Virus record (IMG/VR): IMGVR_UViG_3300037584_004466
Span: 1-34,940 of that record
Length of the DNA stretch: 34,940 nt
Strand: one strand, 5' to 3'
DNA from: a virus
Shown here in pieces: positions 1 to 7,851 of the stretch. Below the pieces are notes generated by a model. It did no database searches. It was not told where the DNA came from and worked only from the letters and a program-made list of their open reading frames with translations. The first letter of the stretch is position 1. The number at the start of each line of letters is the position of its first letter. Position numbers and translations under genes: made by a program.

Positions 1-53
1 CGACTATCGACACGGCCACCTCTAAACATTGGTCGTCTTAAAATTCTACTCAT
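1..53 (-). CDS. Partial hypothetical protein, N-terminal 17 codons
   Basis: The ATG lies at 51-53 and shares its A with the TAA stop of the preceding gene (TAATG junction), so this is a translationally coupled start cut off by the window edge. The visible protein is MSRILRRPMFRGGRVDS. It is basic and carries the same Arg-Gly-Gly-Arg-Val string seen in other small proteins of this window. The product is unknown. Similar arginine- and glycine-rich starts are familiar to me from marine phage ejection-region proteins, but too little is visible for a function. Confidence 0.6.
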   Translation of the reverse strand, partial: MSRILRRPMFRGGRVDS

Positions 54-796
54 TATCCAAATATTCCTAACTTACCTAGTACACCGCCTGCTCCTGCAGC
101 TCCTCCTAGGAAGCTAGCCATTGGACTTGCTGGCGCTGCGCTTGATTGATACCCGATTGTTGTAGTCGGAAATGCTCCCGGTTGTATTTGTGCTAGTTGT
201 TGTCCGACTAAACCTAATCTTGTAAACGGTTCGAACTGTGCTTCCCTAGCTGCTAAAGTTTGTGCATCAAGTTGAGCTTGTGCAAATCCTTGATCTGCTT
301 GACCTAGTGCTTGTTGGTATTGTCCAAGTCCTTGTCTTGCAGCCAAATCATTTGCCGCTGCTGCTTGTGCTTGTTGAAATCCTTGATTTAATAAACCAGC
401 TTGTAGTTGTGCTCTGTCCATTGCACCTTGATTCATAAATTGTGCTGCTTGTATACCTTGTCTTGCTCCACCAAATGCACCTGATGCAATTGCTTGATCT
501 CTTAAACCTGTTTGTTGTATTGCTTGTTGTCTATCAAATTCTGCAAGTGTAGTGTCCATCACCTCTTGTTGATAAGGCGACATAAAAGGTTTGTATGCAT
601 CTGGACCAACTAAAGATCCAAGACCTAACGCTGCAGCTGATGCATCTTTTTGTAATTGTGTCTGCGCTGCAACTTGTGGATCGTATTTTGTTGTATCTAT
701 TTGTTGTCCGATTAACGGTTGTAATTTTTTTGTAAAGGCTGTAAGCGCGCCTTCTAATACCGGTGCTGGTAATACTTGTGTTTGTTCTACTGCCAT
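53..796 (-). CDS. Gln/Ala-rich putative virion (ejection) protein
   Basis: A 247-residue protein, very rich in Gln and Ala from about residue 75 to 190. It contains the stretch FMSPYQQEVMDTTLAEFDRQ (residues 71-90) followed by a region of probable long helix. The C-terminus is Ala/Gly-rich and hydrophobic (residues about 225-247). The layout, with a Gln-rich helical body downstream of the tail genes, fits an internal or ejected virion protein of short-tailed marine phages; I recognise the style but cannot assign a named family. The start is coupled by TAATG to the preceding gene and lacks a strong Shine-Dalgarno sequence. Function is inferred from context only. Confidence 0.8.
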   Translation of the reverse strand: MAVEQTQVLPAPVLEGALTAFTKKLQPLIGQQIDTTKYDPQVAAQTQLQKDASAAALGLGSLVGPDAYKPFMSPYQQEVMDTTLAEFDRQQAIQQTGLRDQAIASGAFGGARQGIQAAQFMNQGAMDRAQLQAGLLNQGFQQAQAAAANDLAARQGLGQYQQALGQADQGFAQAQLDAQTLAAREAQFEPFTRLGLVGQQLAQIQPGAFPTTTIGYQSSAAPASPMASFLGGAAGAGGVLGKLGIFG

Positions 797-1839
797 TATG
801 CTCTAGCCTCTAAATCGTTCATTAAATTATACATACGTTGTGCTCCTTTATTCACACTACCACCACCCGCTGCTCTGACTGCATCAGCAGTCATTACAAA
901 TTCGTTCTTAGATAATCGTGCAGGCACATCATCTGCTTTTTCTTTTTTGCCTATCGGCACAAATCCACCACTTCTTAAATCCATTTCTCTACCACCGAAG
1001 TCTAACATACCACCTTCTGCTAAAGATACAATACCACCTTGTTTTAATCCTATTTCATCAAATGTTTCCATTATATCTTCTTCTGTAAATCCTGATACTT
1101 CCATAGCTTCTCTAATCGCAGCTCTTCTAGCATTTGCAATCGCTGCTTCATCCATACCTGCTTGTGCCATTTCTTCTGCTTGTATTCTATCAAATTCATC
1201 TTGTGCATCTATTGCCGCTTCGTATGCAACATCACCTGTTGCTTGTGATAAAGTTGGACCTAAAGCTTTTGCCGCTTCTGTAGCTCCTGCTGTACTAAAT
1301 AATTTTCCAGGGTTTCTTCCTAATCCTGCTAAAGTATCTCTACTGCCTGTTACATAATCTGATAAACTTGCTATACCTTCTCTTCCTACATTTTCTGCAC
1401 CTTGTAAAAATCCTATTTCTCCTACTGAACCAGCGGGAGTAACTCCTGATTGTGCCATAATACCTGCTTCTCTGGCTGTTGTTGCTGGTGCTTCAATACC
1501 ACCTCTCATTGCACCTGATACTTTATCAGAACCTAAAGCTCCAAGGCCACCAGCTAATGCAATGGACAATGCATTTAAATCACTAATATCTTCTACTGGT
1601 GTTTCATTAGCTGCAATTTGTCCTAAAGTATTAAATCCTGCTCCAGCAAAGGCTCTTGCTAAAGGTCCCATTCCTGGTGGTAACATAAGTGTACCAATAC
1701 CAGCTGCGTATGGTGCTAAAAATCTTAATTCGTTTGGTATAAATTTGTCACTAATTTTTGAAATAGTTTTTACAAAAGGTTTTGTAATTGCTTTAGTAGC
1801 TTTTTTACGTGCTCTATTTAATTTTGATAATACGCCCAT
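796..1839 (-). CDS. Ejection-type protein with tape-measure-like C-terminal motif
   Basis: A 347-residue protein. Residues 1-33 are strongly basic. Residues 40-75 and 88-103 are Gly/Ala/Leu-rich and could enter or cross a membrane. Residues 200-260 are acidic and helical. The C-terminal third carries GGIVSLAEGGM (268-278), then a GGFVPIG element (291-297) and DDVPARLSKNEFVMTADAV (303-321). The last motif closely resembles the C-terminal 'VPxxLSxGEFVxxxxAV' signature of tape measure proteins, although this protein is far too short for a siphovirus tape measure. An injected or inner-tail virion protein is my best inference. It follows a 100-base spacer holding a possible promoter and has a modest AAGAGA ribosome site. 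Confidence 0.75.
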   Translation of the reverse strand: MGVLSKLNRARKKATKAITKPFVKTISKISDKFIPNELRFLAPYAAGIGTLMLPPGMGPLARAFAGAGFNTLGQIAANETPVEDISDLNALSIALAGGLGALGSDKVSGAMRGGIEAPATTAREAGIMAQSGVTPAGSVGEIGFLQGAENVGREGIASLSDYVTGSRDTLAGLGRNPGKLFSTAGATEAAKALGPTLSQATGDVAYEAAIDAQDEFDRIQAEEMAQAGMDEAAIANARRAAIREAMEVSGFTEEDIMETFDEIGLKQGGIVSLAEGGMLDFGGREMDLRSGGFVPIGKKEKADDVPARLSKNEFVMTADAVRAAGGGSVNKGAQRMYNLMNDLEARA

Positions 1840-1905
1840 AGTTTCTCTTTATATTGTTAATGTTGAAGCAAGTGTGCAAAACTTGTATGTATGCGAGTAT
1901 CACAC

Positions 1906-1934
1906 AATTTACTAGGTTTTTATACATTCGTCAA
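1906..1934 (-). promoter_or_regulatory. Possible sigma70-type promoter before the 347-aa gene
   Basis: Read on the minus strand: TTGACG (-35, 1929-1934, 5 of 6 consensus), a 17-base spacer, then TAAATT (-10, 1906-1911, 4 of 6). It sits in the only spacer of about 100 bases (1840-1938) in this end of the window, directly ahead of the ejection-type gene. The position and exact spacing support it. The -10 is weak and AT-rich sequence yields such matches by chance. Confidence 0.35.
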
Positions 1935-1938
1935 CGAC

Positions 1939-2184
1939 CTATAAGTTAGTTTTATTGCCTAAAGGAAGGCCTTGTATTTTGACGTGGACACTTCTTGATA
2001 TGTCCTCCTGCGTCGTATCAGTCACTGGGCTATCTACGTCTTCTTGAGCCTCTGCATCTGACATATATTCTTGGCCTGTTCTAAGGTGTTTTAGAGTTAC
2101 TTCTACACGTGGTTTGTAAACCTTTACTGGTTTACCCTCTATTACTTGATCTTCAAAGTGTTCTTCTTGCTCTACAAATGGCAT
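1939..2184 (-). CDS. Hypothetical acidic small protein
   Basis: An 81-residue acidic protein of no family I can name. It begins MPFVEQEEHFEDQV, has a short basic middle (VTLKHLRTGQEYMSDAEAQE) and ends in a polar tail. No membrane segment or signal peptide is visible. Its ATG is coupled by TAATG to the 110-aa gene before it, whose last codons supply GAGAGG as a possible ribosome site. It is the last gene of a run that begins with the fibre and nozzle genes, so a small tail-associated or assembly role is plausible but unproven. Confidence 0.8.
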   Translation of the reverse strand: MPFVEQEEHFEDQVIEGKPVKVYKPRVEVTLKHLRTGQEYMSDAEAQEDVDSPVTDTTQEDISRSVHVKIQGLPLGNKTNL

Positions 2185-2516
2185 TATCTGTCCTCTCTGT
2201 TAATTTCTAATACTGATGCAATAACATCCACTTGACCACTACTGGCCTGTACCTTTAATATCTCACTTTCTTTCATAATTAAAGGTTCACTTAATACTTG
2301 TTCTTTTTGATTAGCTGATAAATTAACATCATTATCTACTACAAAACTAGCTGCAGCTGCATCTACTAAAGTTACTTTAACAACTGCTGCACCACCATTA
2401 TCTTCTGCTACATTTAAAGATTTTACAATAGCTCTAGAGTTAGATGGCACTGTATATAGTGTTGTTAAATCTGTATTTGTTAAACTTGTTTTTTCGTTTT
2501 TGTATATATTTGCCAT
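2184..2516 (-). CDS. Small beta-rich structural protein
   Basis: I chose the ATG at 2514-2516, which overlaps the previous stop (TAATG), over an upstream in-frame codon inside the previous gene; this gives 110 residues beginning MANIYKNEK. Alternating hydrophobic residues (AIVKSLNVAED, VVKVTLVD, ILKVQASSGQVDVIASVLEI) predict a compact beta sandwich. The pattern resembles the 108-aa protein at 13639-13965, and the two may be distant paralogues. Small beta sandwiches of this sort decorate phage tails and heads. The exact role is unknown. Confidence 0.75.
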   Translation of the reverse strand: MANIYKNEKTSLTNTDLTTLYTVPSNSRAIVKSLNVAEDNGGAAVVKVTLVDAAAASFVVDNDVNLSANQKEQVLSEPLIMKESEILKVQASSGQVDVIASVLEINREDR

Positions 2517-2683
2517 TAACCTAATCCTAACCAAGTAAATCGTTCTTGATCTTCTTTTTGTTGTGTTAAATATGTAGAGTTTAATTGTTCTATTAATATA
2601 GATAACGCTCTGTTTATTTGTCTTTGATTGTCCTCACTATATTCTTTTTTAGGTTCTGGTAATCTTACTACGATTTTTGCCAT
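2516..2683 (-). CDS. Hypothetical small protein
   Basis: A 55-residue protein starting MAKIVVRLPEPKKEYSEDNQ. The ATG at 2681-2683 forms a TAATG junction with the 733-aa gene, whose final codons (GGA AGG AGA GGC TAA) place a GGAGAGG ribosome site upstream. The longer in-frame form would read 18 codons into that gene and has no such signal. The middle (RQINRALSILIEQLNSTYL) is a probable amphipathic helix. Context places it between the nozzle-like protein and small structural proteins. No function is recognised. Confidence 0.75.
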   Translation of the reverse strand: MAKIVVRLPEPKKEYSEDNQRQINRALSILIEQLNSTYLTQQKEDQERFTWLGLG

Positions 2684-4884
2684 TAGCCTCTCCTTCCATC
2701 TGGTTGTAGGTCCACTTGAAACGTACCAAATCTCCACGATTCGCCGGCCCCTGTATTTTCTATTTTAATATTTGCATAACGTCCTCTTGCTCTTGTATCA
2801 ACTTTAGTTGTGGTAGATGTAATTGTAAAAGGACTTAAATTTGTAGCTGTGCTATTATCAGCTGGAAAATCTTTTACAGATATAGTTACTTGGTTATTAC
2901 CTGTTAATACTTTAAAGTTAGGCAAGAATCTACGCATAGCTAAAAAAACTTCACTCTGATCTTTTTGTAAAGAAAAACTAAAAGACTCAACAAAAGATGT
3001 TAAAGCTGTTGTACTACCATCTGGATTAATTTGATCGGTTCCTATTTCGTGTTCAAAGAATACAGTTTGTCCTAAACCTGTTTCACCTTGAATAACAGGA
3101 AACGTTCCTGTGTTAGAACTATTATATGCTGTAGCATATGGTTTTGGATATACTAGTGAGTCAATCCAAGTTGTTCTTATAGAATTTGTATTTGTACCTG
3201 TGTACCAGTTACCCATAGGTAAATTAGCATTATCTTGTCCGTAATTATAAACTACATATCTATTATTAAATGTAGCACTTGCGGTTGGATACCACCAAAC
3301 AACTTCTGTAAATAGATTATTTATACCTGCACATACTTGTTGTCCTTTTGTAGTATCAATATCATCGTAAACAAAATCTTCAACAGAACAAGGTAAAGTA
3401 TTAACCGTACCATCAAACGAGAAGAAACCATTATTACCCATCCAATATGCAACACCATCAATTTCTATTGCTGAATTTTTACCAATAAGTCCACAGTTTG
3501 TACCTACTTGTTCAAATCCAAATGTAAATGGCGCACCTACAAATTTCATTGCATACAATGCATTATCAGTCCACACTAGAATATTTTCTTTTGCAACTAA
3601 TGCACCCATAATTTTTGTACCATCTTGTAGTCTTTGTGTACCTGCAGTGTTAGTTGCTTCAGGTGTATAATCATTTATATCTTCATCGACAGAAAATCTT
3701 ATAAGCATATCGTCTTGTGTAGTTGGTGAGCCTATTGTTAACTCTGTACCAAAGTGAATTAAGTGACGTGTTGTTGGTGATATTAAAGTAACTCTAGTTG
3801 CAGTTGGATTGTTTGTTGTTGCAAAACCAGCTGTTGATGTTGATGCTCTAACTCCTGTTGGATTAGCTGCTCCAGCATTCCAAGTAAACGTTTTACCATT
3901 TGCAATTGTTGCAACAAGAACTTCACCAAAATTACTTAAGGACCAAAGACCCGGCTCAAGAGTTACAGTCGATGCCTGTACTGCACTACCAAATCCTGTA
4001 AAGTCAGTTGCATTTTGCACCGTTGCATTTGTTGAGTGAGCTTGTCCGTTTGATGTGCCAAATGTTGCTGTTCCATTTGTACCTCTAGTAATACCTAAAA
4101 ATTGTGTAGAACTTTTCGATGTATATGTAATTAATTCACTACCTACTAAAATAGTTCCTGCAGTAGGAAAACCAGTTGTTGAGTCTACTGTAACCGCGGT
4201 CCCTGATCCACCTGTACCAGCAGTGTCCGCGTTTAACGATCCATCTAATTCTGTTTGTACAACACCGGTAATTGTTCCGCCATAGTTTCCAATACCAAAT
4301 CCATAACCATAAGATTGTGCAGCAGGACCTACTACCTCATAAGGAGTAATAGTTACCGAACCACCACTAGATGCAGAACCTGCAGTTGCTGCTTGTATAG
4401 TTAAAGTTGTAGAAGTTGGAACTGATAAAACTTGAAAGTTTGTATCATCAAAAGTTGCCGTGGTTACACCTGTTGTACCACCTGGTAAAGTTGTTGCACT
4501 TAATCTTATTATATCTCCAACAGCAATTCCGTGGTCTGCTGATGTTGTTAAAGTTACAGTTGTTGTTCCATTAAAAGTAAAAGTTGCACCTGTGATTGCA
4601 GTTTGTAAAGGAGTTATGTCAAATAACTGACCTTCAAAATATAAAAGTAAAAATTTATCTGTACCAATAGCTACATATCTATTACCATCAGTATCAACAA
4701 ATGCGTGTTGTTTTCTAGCTACACCAACAATTGTATCTGTTAAAAGAGATTGCCAACCACCTACTTTTTCTGGTAGGCCATATCTAAATCTTACATTATC
4801 TGAGTCAACCCAACGACCTTCTGCTCCGACTGCTGTATCTTGTTTGTCAATTCCAGGAGCAAACTTAATTTTCGTAAGCGGCAT
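2683..4884 (-). CDS. Large tail protein, probable nozzle/tail tubular B-type
   Basis: A 733-residue protein beginning MPLTKIKFAPGIDKQDTAVG, a start typical of large tail proteins in short-tailed phages. The body is nearly all beta with Trp/Tyr-Gly turns (VAYWMGNNGFFSFDGTVNTL, EVVWWYP), as in propeller folds. A Thr/Gly-rich insertion at about residues 100-300 looks like one or two added Ig-like domains. The C-terminal portion (MRRFLPNFKV... to the end) resembles the closing strands of P22 gp10/T7 gp12-type nozzle proteins. That assignment rests on fold-level resemblance and the position near adaptors and fibres; other tail roles remain possible. Confidence 0.7.
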   Translation of the reverse strand: MPLTKIKFAPGIDKQDTAVGAEGRWVDSDNVRFRYGLPEKVGGWQSLLTDTIVGVARKQHAFVDTDGNRYVAIGTDKFLLLYFEGQLFDITPLQTAITGATFTFNGTTTVTLTTSADHGIAVGDIIRLSATTLPGGTTGVTTATFDDTNFQVLSVPTSTTLTIQAATAGSASSGGSVTITPYEVVGPAAQSYGYGFGIGNYGGTITGVVQTELDGSLNADTAGTGGSGTAVTVDSTTGFPTAGTILVGSELITYTSKSSTQFLGITRGTNGTATFGTSNGQAHSTNATVQNATDFTGFGSAVQASTVTLEPGLWSLSNFGEVLVATIANGKTFTWNAGAANPTGVRASTSTAGFATTNNPTATRVTLISPTTRHLIHFGTELTIGSPTTQDDMLIRFSVDEDINDYTPEATNTAGTQRLQDGTKIMGALVAKENILVWTDNALYAMKFVGAPFTFGFEQVGTNCGLIGKNSAIEIDGVAYWMGNNGFFSFDGTVNTLPCSVEDFVYDDIDTTKGQQVCAGINNLFTEVVWWYPTASATFNNRYVVYNYGQDNANLPMGNWYTGTNTNSIRTTWIDSLVYPKPYATAYNSSNTGTFPVIQGETGLGQTVFFEHEIGTDQINPDGSTTALTSFVESFSFSLQKDQSEVFLAMRRFLPNFKVLTGNNQVTISVKDFPADNSTATNLSPFTITSTTTKVDTRARGRYANIKIENTGAGESWRFGTFQVDLQPDGRRG

Positions 4885-4893
4885 TTTTTACTC

Positions 4894-5649
4894 CTATGAT
4901 GTTACGTTATATACGTATTGCCAACCTTTGGTTGCGTTAGTGTATCTTAATTTAATCGATTGATTATTAGCAACTAGTTCTAAATTAGATGTAGCACCTC
5001 TGATTGGTTGACTGTTTCTGTTTACTGTTACTTTGTTAGTAGCAAAACCTCCACTTGGAGATACATCCATAATACTAACTTCATCGCCCACAGCAGGAGA
5101 TGCTGGTAATGTAATTGTAACTTGAGCTGCTTGTGTATCTATTAATAAGTTATCACCAGCTACTGCAGTGTATGCAGTAATAGAACTAGATGTAATCGTA
5201 AAATTACCTTTTTGTAAAATATCTAATCTTGCATCTGTTCCATTAGAATGAATTAACATAGTTGCTCCAACAGGAACGGCTATTGGACTTGAGGATCCAG
5301 CTGTTTTAATACTTAATGTATATTTGTTTGCCGTAGTTCTGTCTGTTGCATCTTGAATTACATAAACTCTTGTTGCTGTACCACCTGTTGTTGATGCAGG
5401 AATAATTAAACTATTGTTACCAGCCATTTGACCAGTAAGTTTTAAATATAAATTTTTACCATTTGATGTAGCTCCATCTGATAAAAGTAAAGTAACATCT
5501 GATCCAGATGTCATTGGTACATCGACTACACCTGTTGCTGATTGCTGTAATATTTGTAAATTAGTATTTGTAATACTTCCCCATAAACCAGCTTTCTCAC
5601 CGGTTGCTACAAGTTCTAATGCTAAATCTGTTGAAAATGTTGATGCCAT
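4894..5649 (-). CDS. Putative tail fibre protein
   Basis: A 251-residue protein starting MASTFSTDLALELVATGEKA followed by GLWGSITNTNLQIL, an N-terminus I know from marine phage tail fibres, where it probably attaches the fibre to the particle. Residues about 160-251 form a beta domain (LPASPAVGDEVSIMD ... TVNRNSQPIRG ... LRYTNATKGWQYV) that recurs in the two glycine-rich fibres at 9367-12459. It lies between the beta-repeat protein and the nozzle-like gene. Host receptor binding or fibre trimerisation is inferred. Confidence 0.75.
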   Translation of the reverse strand: MASTFSTDLALELVATGEKAGLWGSITNTNLQILQQSATGVVDVPMTSGSDVTLLLSDGATSNGKNLYLKLTGQMAGNNSLIIPASTTGGTATRVYVIQDATDRTTANKYTLSIKTAGSSSPIAVPVGATMLIHSNGTDARLDILQKGNFTITSSSITAYTAVAGDNLLIDTQAAQVTITLPASPAVGDEVSIMDVSPSGGFATNKVTVNRNSQPIRGATSNLELVANNQSIKLRYTNATKGWQYVYNVTS

Positions 5650-5652
5650 ATA

Positions 5653-6105
5653 TTATCCGTACGGTTTAATTGGTGTCCAAACCATTGTTGCTCCTGGTAC
5701 AATTTCGTTCCAAGTAATAACTCCAGGTTCTCCTGTTCTTAATGTTAGTGGAGTTGCTGGTGCTGATATACTTGCAGTTCCAACAATTGTAACAGATCCA
5801 GATCTTATAATCAAGTTGTTTCCAGATGCTGTAACATTGGCATCTGCTGATACTGTAACGTTCCCCGTTCCTAAAACCAATGGTGTTTTAGGCGCTTCAA
5901 GATTCGCCGTACCTACAATTGTTACTGTTCCAATACCAAGTGTTAATTTATTTGGTTCGGGAACTTCTGTAATAGCATCTGCTGTTATAATTACAGGTCC
6001 AATACTTAAAGTTAAATTGTTACCATTAATTGATATGGTAACTTGATTATCTGCAGCTACCTGCGAGATGGGAAATTGTGATATTGCGTCAAATCCTAAA
6101 TTCAT
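5653..6105 (-). CDS. Beta-repeat protein with five ~22-residue repeats
   Basis: A 150-residue protein. From residue 29 it is built of about five head-to-tail repeats of 22-23 residues (starting near 29, 52, 74, 96 and 118) with the pattern [NT]xLxLxxGxVTVxxxAxxxAPx. It ends in a Trp-containing cap (ITWNEIVPG, MVWTPIKPYG). Such repeats suggest a beta-solenoid or stacked sheet, as in fibre shafts. It is the first gene after the terminator at 6114-6155. Fibre shaft or fibre-attachment protein is my inference. Confidence 0.7.
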   Translation of the reverse strand: MNLGFDAISQFPISQVAADNQVTISINGNNLTLSIGPVIITADAITEVPEPNKLTLGIGTVTIVGTANLEAPKTPLVLGTGNVTVSADANVTASGNNLIIRSGSVTIVGTASISAPATPLTLRTGEPGVITWNEIVPGATMVWTPIKPYG

Positions 6106-6113
6106 AAATGTCC

Positions 6114-6155
6114 TTAAAAGGAGGCTGCGTGGTATGTGGTGGTGACACAGCCTCC
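6114..6155 (-). terminator. Intrinsic terminator after the oxygenase cassette
   Basis: On the minus strand, GGAGGCTGTGT (6145-6155) pairs over 11 positions, including one U-G wobble, with ACGCAGCCTCC (6120-6130) around a 14-base loop. TTTT (6116-6119) follows immediately. The hairpin lies between the stop at 6180 and the start at 6105, so it would separate the oxygenase genes from the downstream fibre and nozzle genes. Confidence 0.75.
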
Positions 6156-6179
6156 ATCTAAAGATTATATACTATATTT

Positions 6180-6803
6180 CTATAGTATCAACTCTGTTAA
6201 AGTACGATTTGTTCCTAGAGTCCCTTTATAAAAAGTATTAAAAGCTAGACTAATTCTCGTATTATTACCTTGTTTTGTTTGTACTTGATGAGTAGTTGAT
6301 GAAGGAAACATAAATAAATTACCTGTTTTTACAGGAAACCACCAAGTTTCAGAATTCCATAAATTAAATTTTTTCTTATTTATTTTAGGAGACATAAGTT
6401 GATATCCCCTATTACTTGTAAAAAGTATTTTATCGTTAATTTCATCTGCATCAATATATAACACACCAGACACTACAGAATTAGGATGTTCGTGTTTGTG
6501 ATGGTATTGATTAGTCTCAGTATAATTTAACCAAGATTGAGTTATATAAAGTTCTACTTTATTTTCAGGGCATATAACAGTATCTAAATAATTTTTAATA
6601 CATTTATCTAAAAACTTTTTTATATTTTTAAATTGTTTTTTATTTAAAATATAACTATCTTTTGAATTAATATTTCCTTCGTTTTTAAAACAATGTTTTT
6701 TTTGTTCATTTACAAATTGTAATTCTTGTTTTGTAAATCCTCTTTCCATAGAAATAGTGTATATGGGTATTGGAAAAAGAGAATGTATTACAGGAGTATT
6801 CAC
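6180..6803 (-). CDS. Putative 2OG-Fe(II) oxygenase (TIGR02466-like), cassette gene 5
   Basis: A 207-residue protein with the order of motifs of the TIGR02466/2OG-FeII_Oxy_5 group. QSWLNYTE (89-96) is followed by the metal-binding HEH (H104, H106) and NSVVSGVLY (108-116), then LFMFPSSTTHQV with the distal His H172, and TRISLAFN with R183, the likely 2-oxoglutarate-binding Arg. The family uses iron and 2-oxoglutarate to hydroxylate substrates that are mostly unknown. Its start overlaps the upstream homologue by 4 bases, and its stop is followed by a terminator. The coding sequence is far richer in A/T than the flanking fibre genes. Substrate unknown. Confidence 0.8.
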   Translation of the reverse strand: MNTPVIHSLFPIPIYTISMERGFTKQELQFVNEQKKHCFKNEGNINSKDSYILNKKQFKNIKKFLDKCIKNYLDTVICPENKVELYITQSWLNYTETNQYHHKHEHPNSVVSGVLYIDADEINDKILFTSNRGYQLMSPKINKKKFNLWNSETWWFPVKTGNLFMFPSSTTHQVQTKQGNNTRISLAFNTFYKGTLGTNRTLTELIL

Positions 6804-7366
6804 GATATATTAAAAGAAATAGATATTCTTTTATCCTTGCTTAAATTAGGTTCTACATAATGACTTAAAAAAGATGGAAATAATAATAGTTTATTTTCTT
6901 CAGGAATAATTTTCCAGACAGAACTTGTATTATGATTATAAACATTAAGTTTAGAATCCCAAGCATAACCTATGTAATCTTTTAATGGATTTTCAAAAAC
7001 AATTTGTCCAGATTCTTTTAAATATTGCACATAAAATACTCCTGAAATACAACTATTAGGATGTATATGAGATATATTAAAATCTTTATAATTATTTATG
7101 TTTATCCATAAATTATCTAAACTAGAGTTTGTTTTTAAACCTAAAAGTTTTTTATATTCAATAGTATTTCTTACAATAATTTCTTTTAAAAAACTTAATT
7201 GAACAAATTCTTTTATTTTAACATCATTACTTTGATAACCACCTTGATTACTTATAACTCTACCTTCATCTTTTTTTATAATTTGATTAATTTCTTTTTT
7301 TATTTGATCTAAATCTAAAGAAAGATTTATATTCCATATGTTTAATTGAAAAATATTTTGTAACAT
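6800..7366 (-). CDS. Putative 2OG-Fe(II) oxygenase (TIGR02466-like), cassette gene 4
   Basis: A 188-residue protein of the same group as its downstream neighbour but highly diverged. LWININNYKDFN (86-97) leads to H100-x-H102 in SHIHPNSCISGVFYV. A GQIVFENP strand follows (120-127), then LLLFPSFLSHYVEPN with the distal H169 and KRISISFN with R180. All residues expected for Fe(II) and 2-oxoglutarate binding are present, so it is probably an active enzyme. It is coupled by TAATG to the 161-aa gene and overlaps the next gene by 4 bases. Substrate unknown. Confidence 0.82.
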   Translation of the reverse strand: MLQNIFQLNIWNINLSLDLDQIKKEINQIIKKDEGRVISNQGGYQSNDVKIKEFVQLSFLKEIIVRNTIEYKKLLGLKTNSSLDNLWININNYKDFNISHIHPNSCISGVFYVQYLKESGQIVFENPLKDYIGYAWDSKLNVYNHNTSSVWKIIPEENKLLLFPSFLSHYVEPNLSKDKRISISFNIS

Positions 7367-7851
7367 TATGAATAATTTAATAATATAAATGGTGTTGTCT
7401 TATCTTTAACAGGAAAAACAAATTTAAATTGATCATTACTTTTAAACATAACAGAAGTATTTTCAGAACTTTTAATAAATTCATTATTTACATTAATACC
7501 TCCATCACTATTATTTCCAAATAAAACAAAAACGTTTGTATCTATTTTAAATCGATTAAATTCATATTCTGTTTTTTTGTTTCTTTTTGTTAACATTCTA
7601 AACGATAAAGAATGTATTTTTTTATGTGGAATTAATTGTAGTGCAGGCTTAACCATACTTAAATAATTTATAAATTGATTACCTAATAAATTAGAATTTT
7701 TTATTATTTCAGTTTTAAAATGAAATTCTTTTGATGGTCTAAAATTAATGTAATCTTGATATAACCAATAAAATGTATCTCCTGTTAAAGTATCTTTAAT
7801 GCTGCTGTATAATATTGGATCCATAAATCTATATGATATTTGTGGTTTCAT
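7366..7851 (-). CDS. Degenerate oxygenase-fold protein, cassette gene 3
   Basis: A 161-residue protein that I read as a diverged relative of the 170-aa oxygenase just upstream. FYWLYQDYIN (27-36) matches FAWYYNDKVN of that protein. A series of strands (DTNVFVLFGNNSDGGINVN, NTSVMFKSNDQFKFVFPV, PFILLNY) follows its order to the end. The metal and cosubstrate residues are not conserved: no HxD in the expected strand, FKFVF where the active protein has KHAG, and no Arg in the last strand. It could be a catalytically dead partner or a protein of another function with the same fold. The reading frame is intact, and TAATG junctions couple it on both sides. Confidence 0.7.
   Translation of the reverse strand: MKPQISYRFMDPILYSSIKDTLTGDTFYWLYQDYINFRPSKEFHFKTEIIKNSNLLGNQFINYLSMVKPALQLIPHKKIHSLSFRMLTKRNKKTEYEFNRFKIDTNVFVLFGNNSDGGINVNNEFIKSSENTSVMFKSNDQFKFVFPVKDKTTPFILLNYS

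Noticed and set aside
2448-2465. A second CACTATA match to a T7-like promoter
   Set aside because: It lies within the coding sequence of the 110-aa structural gene, with poor flanking match; probably chance.
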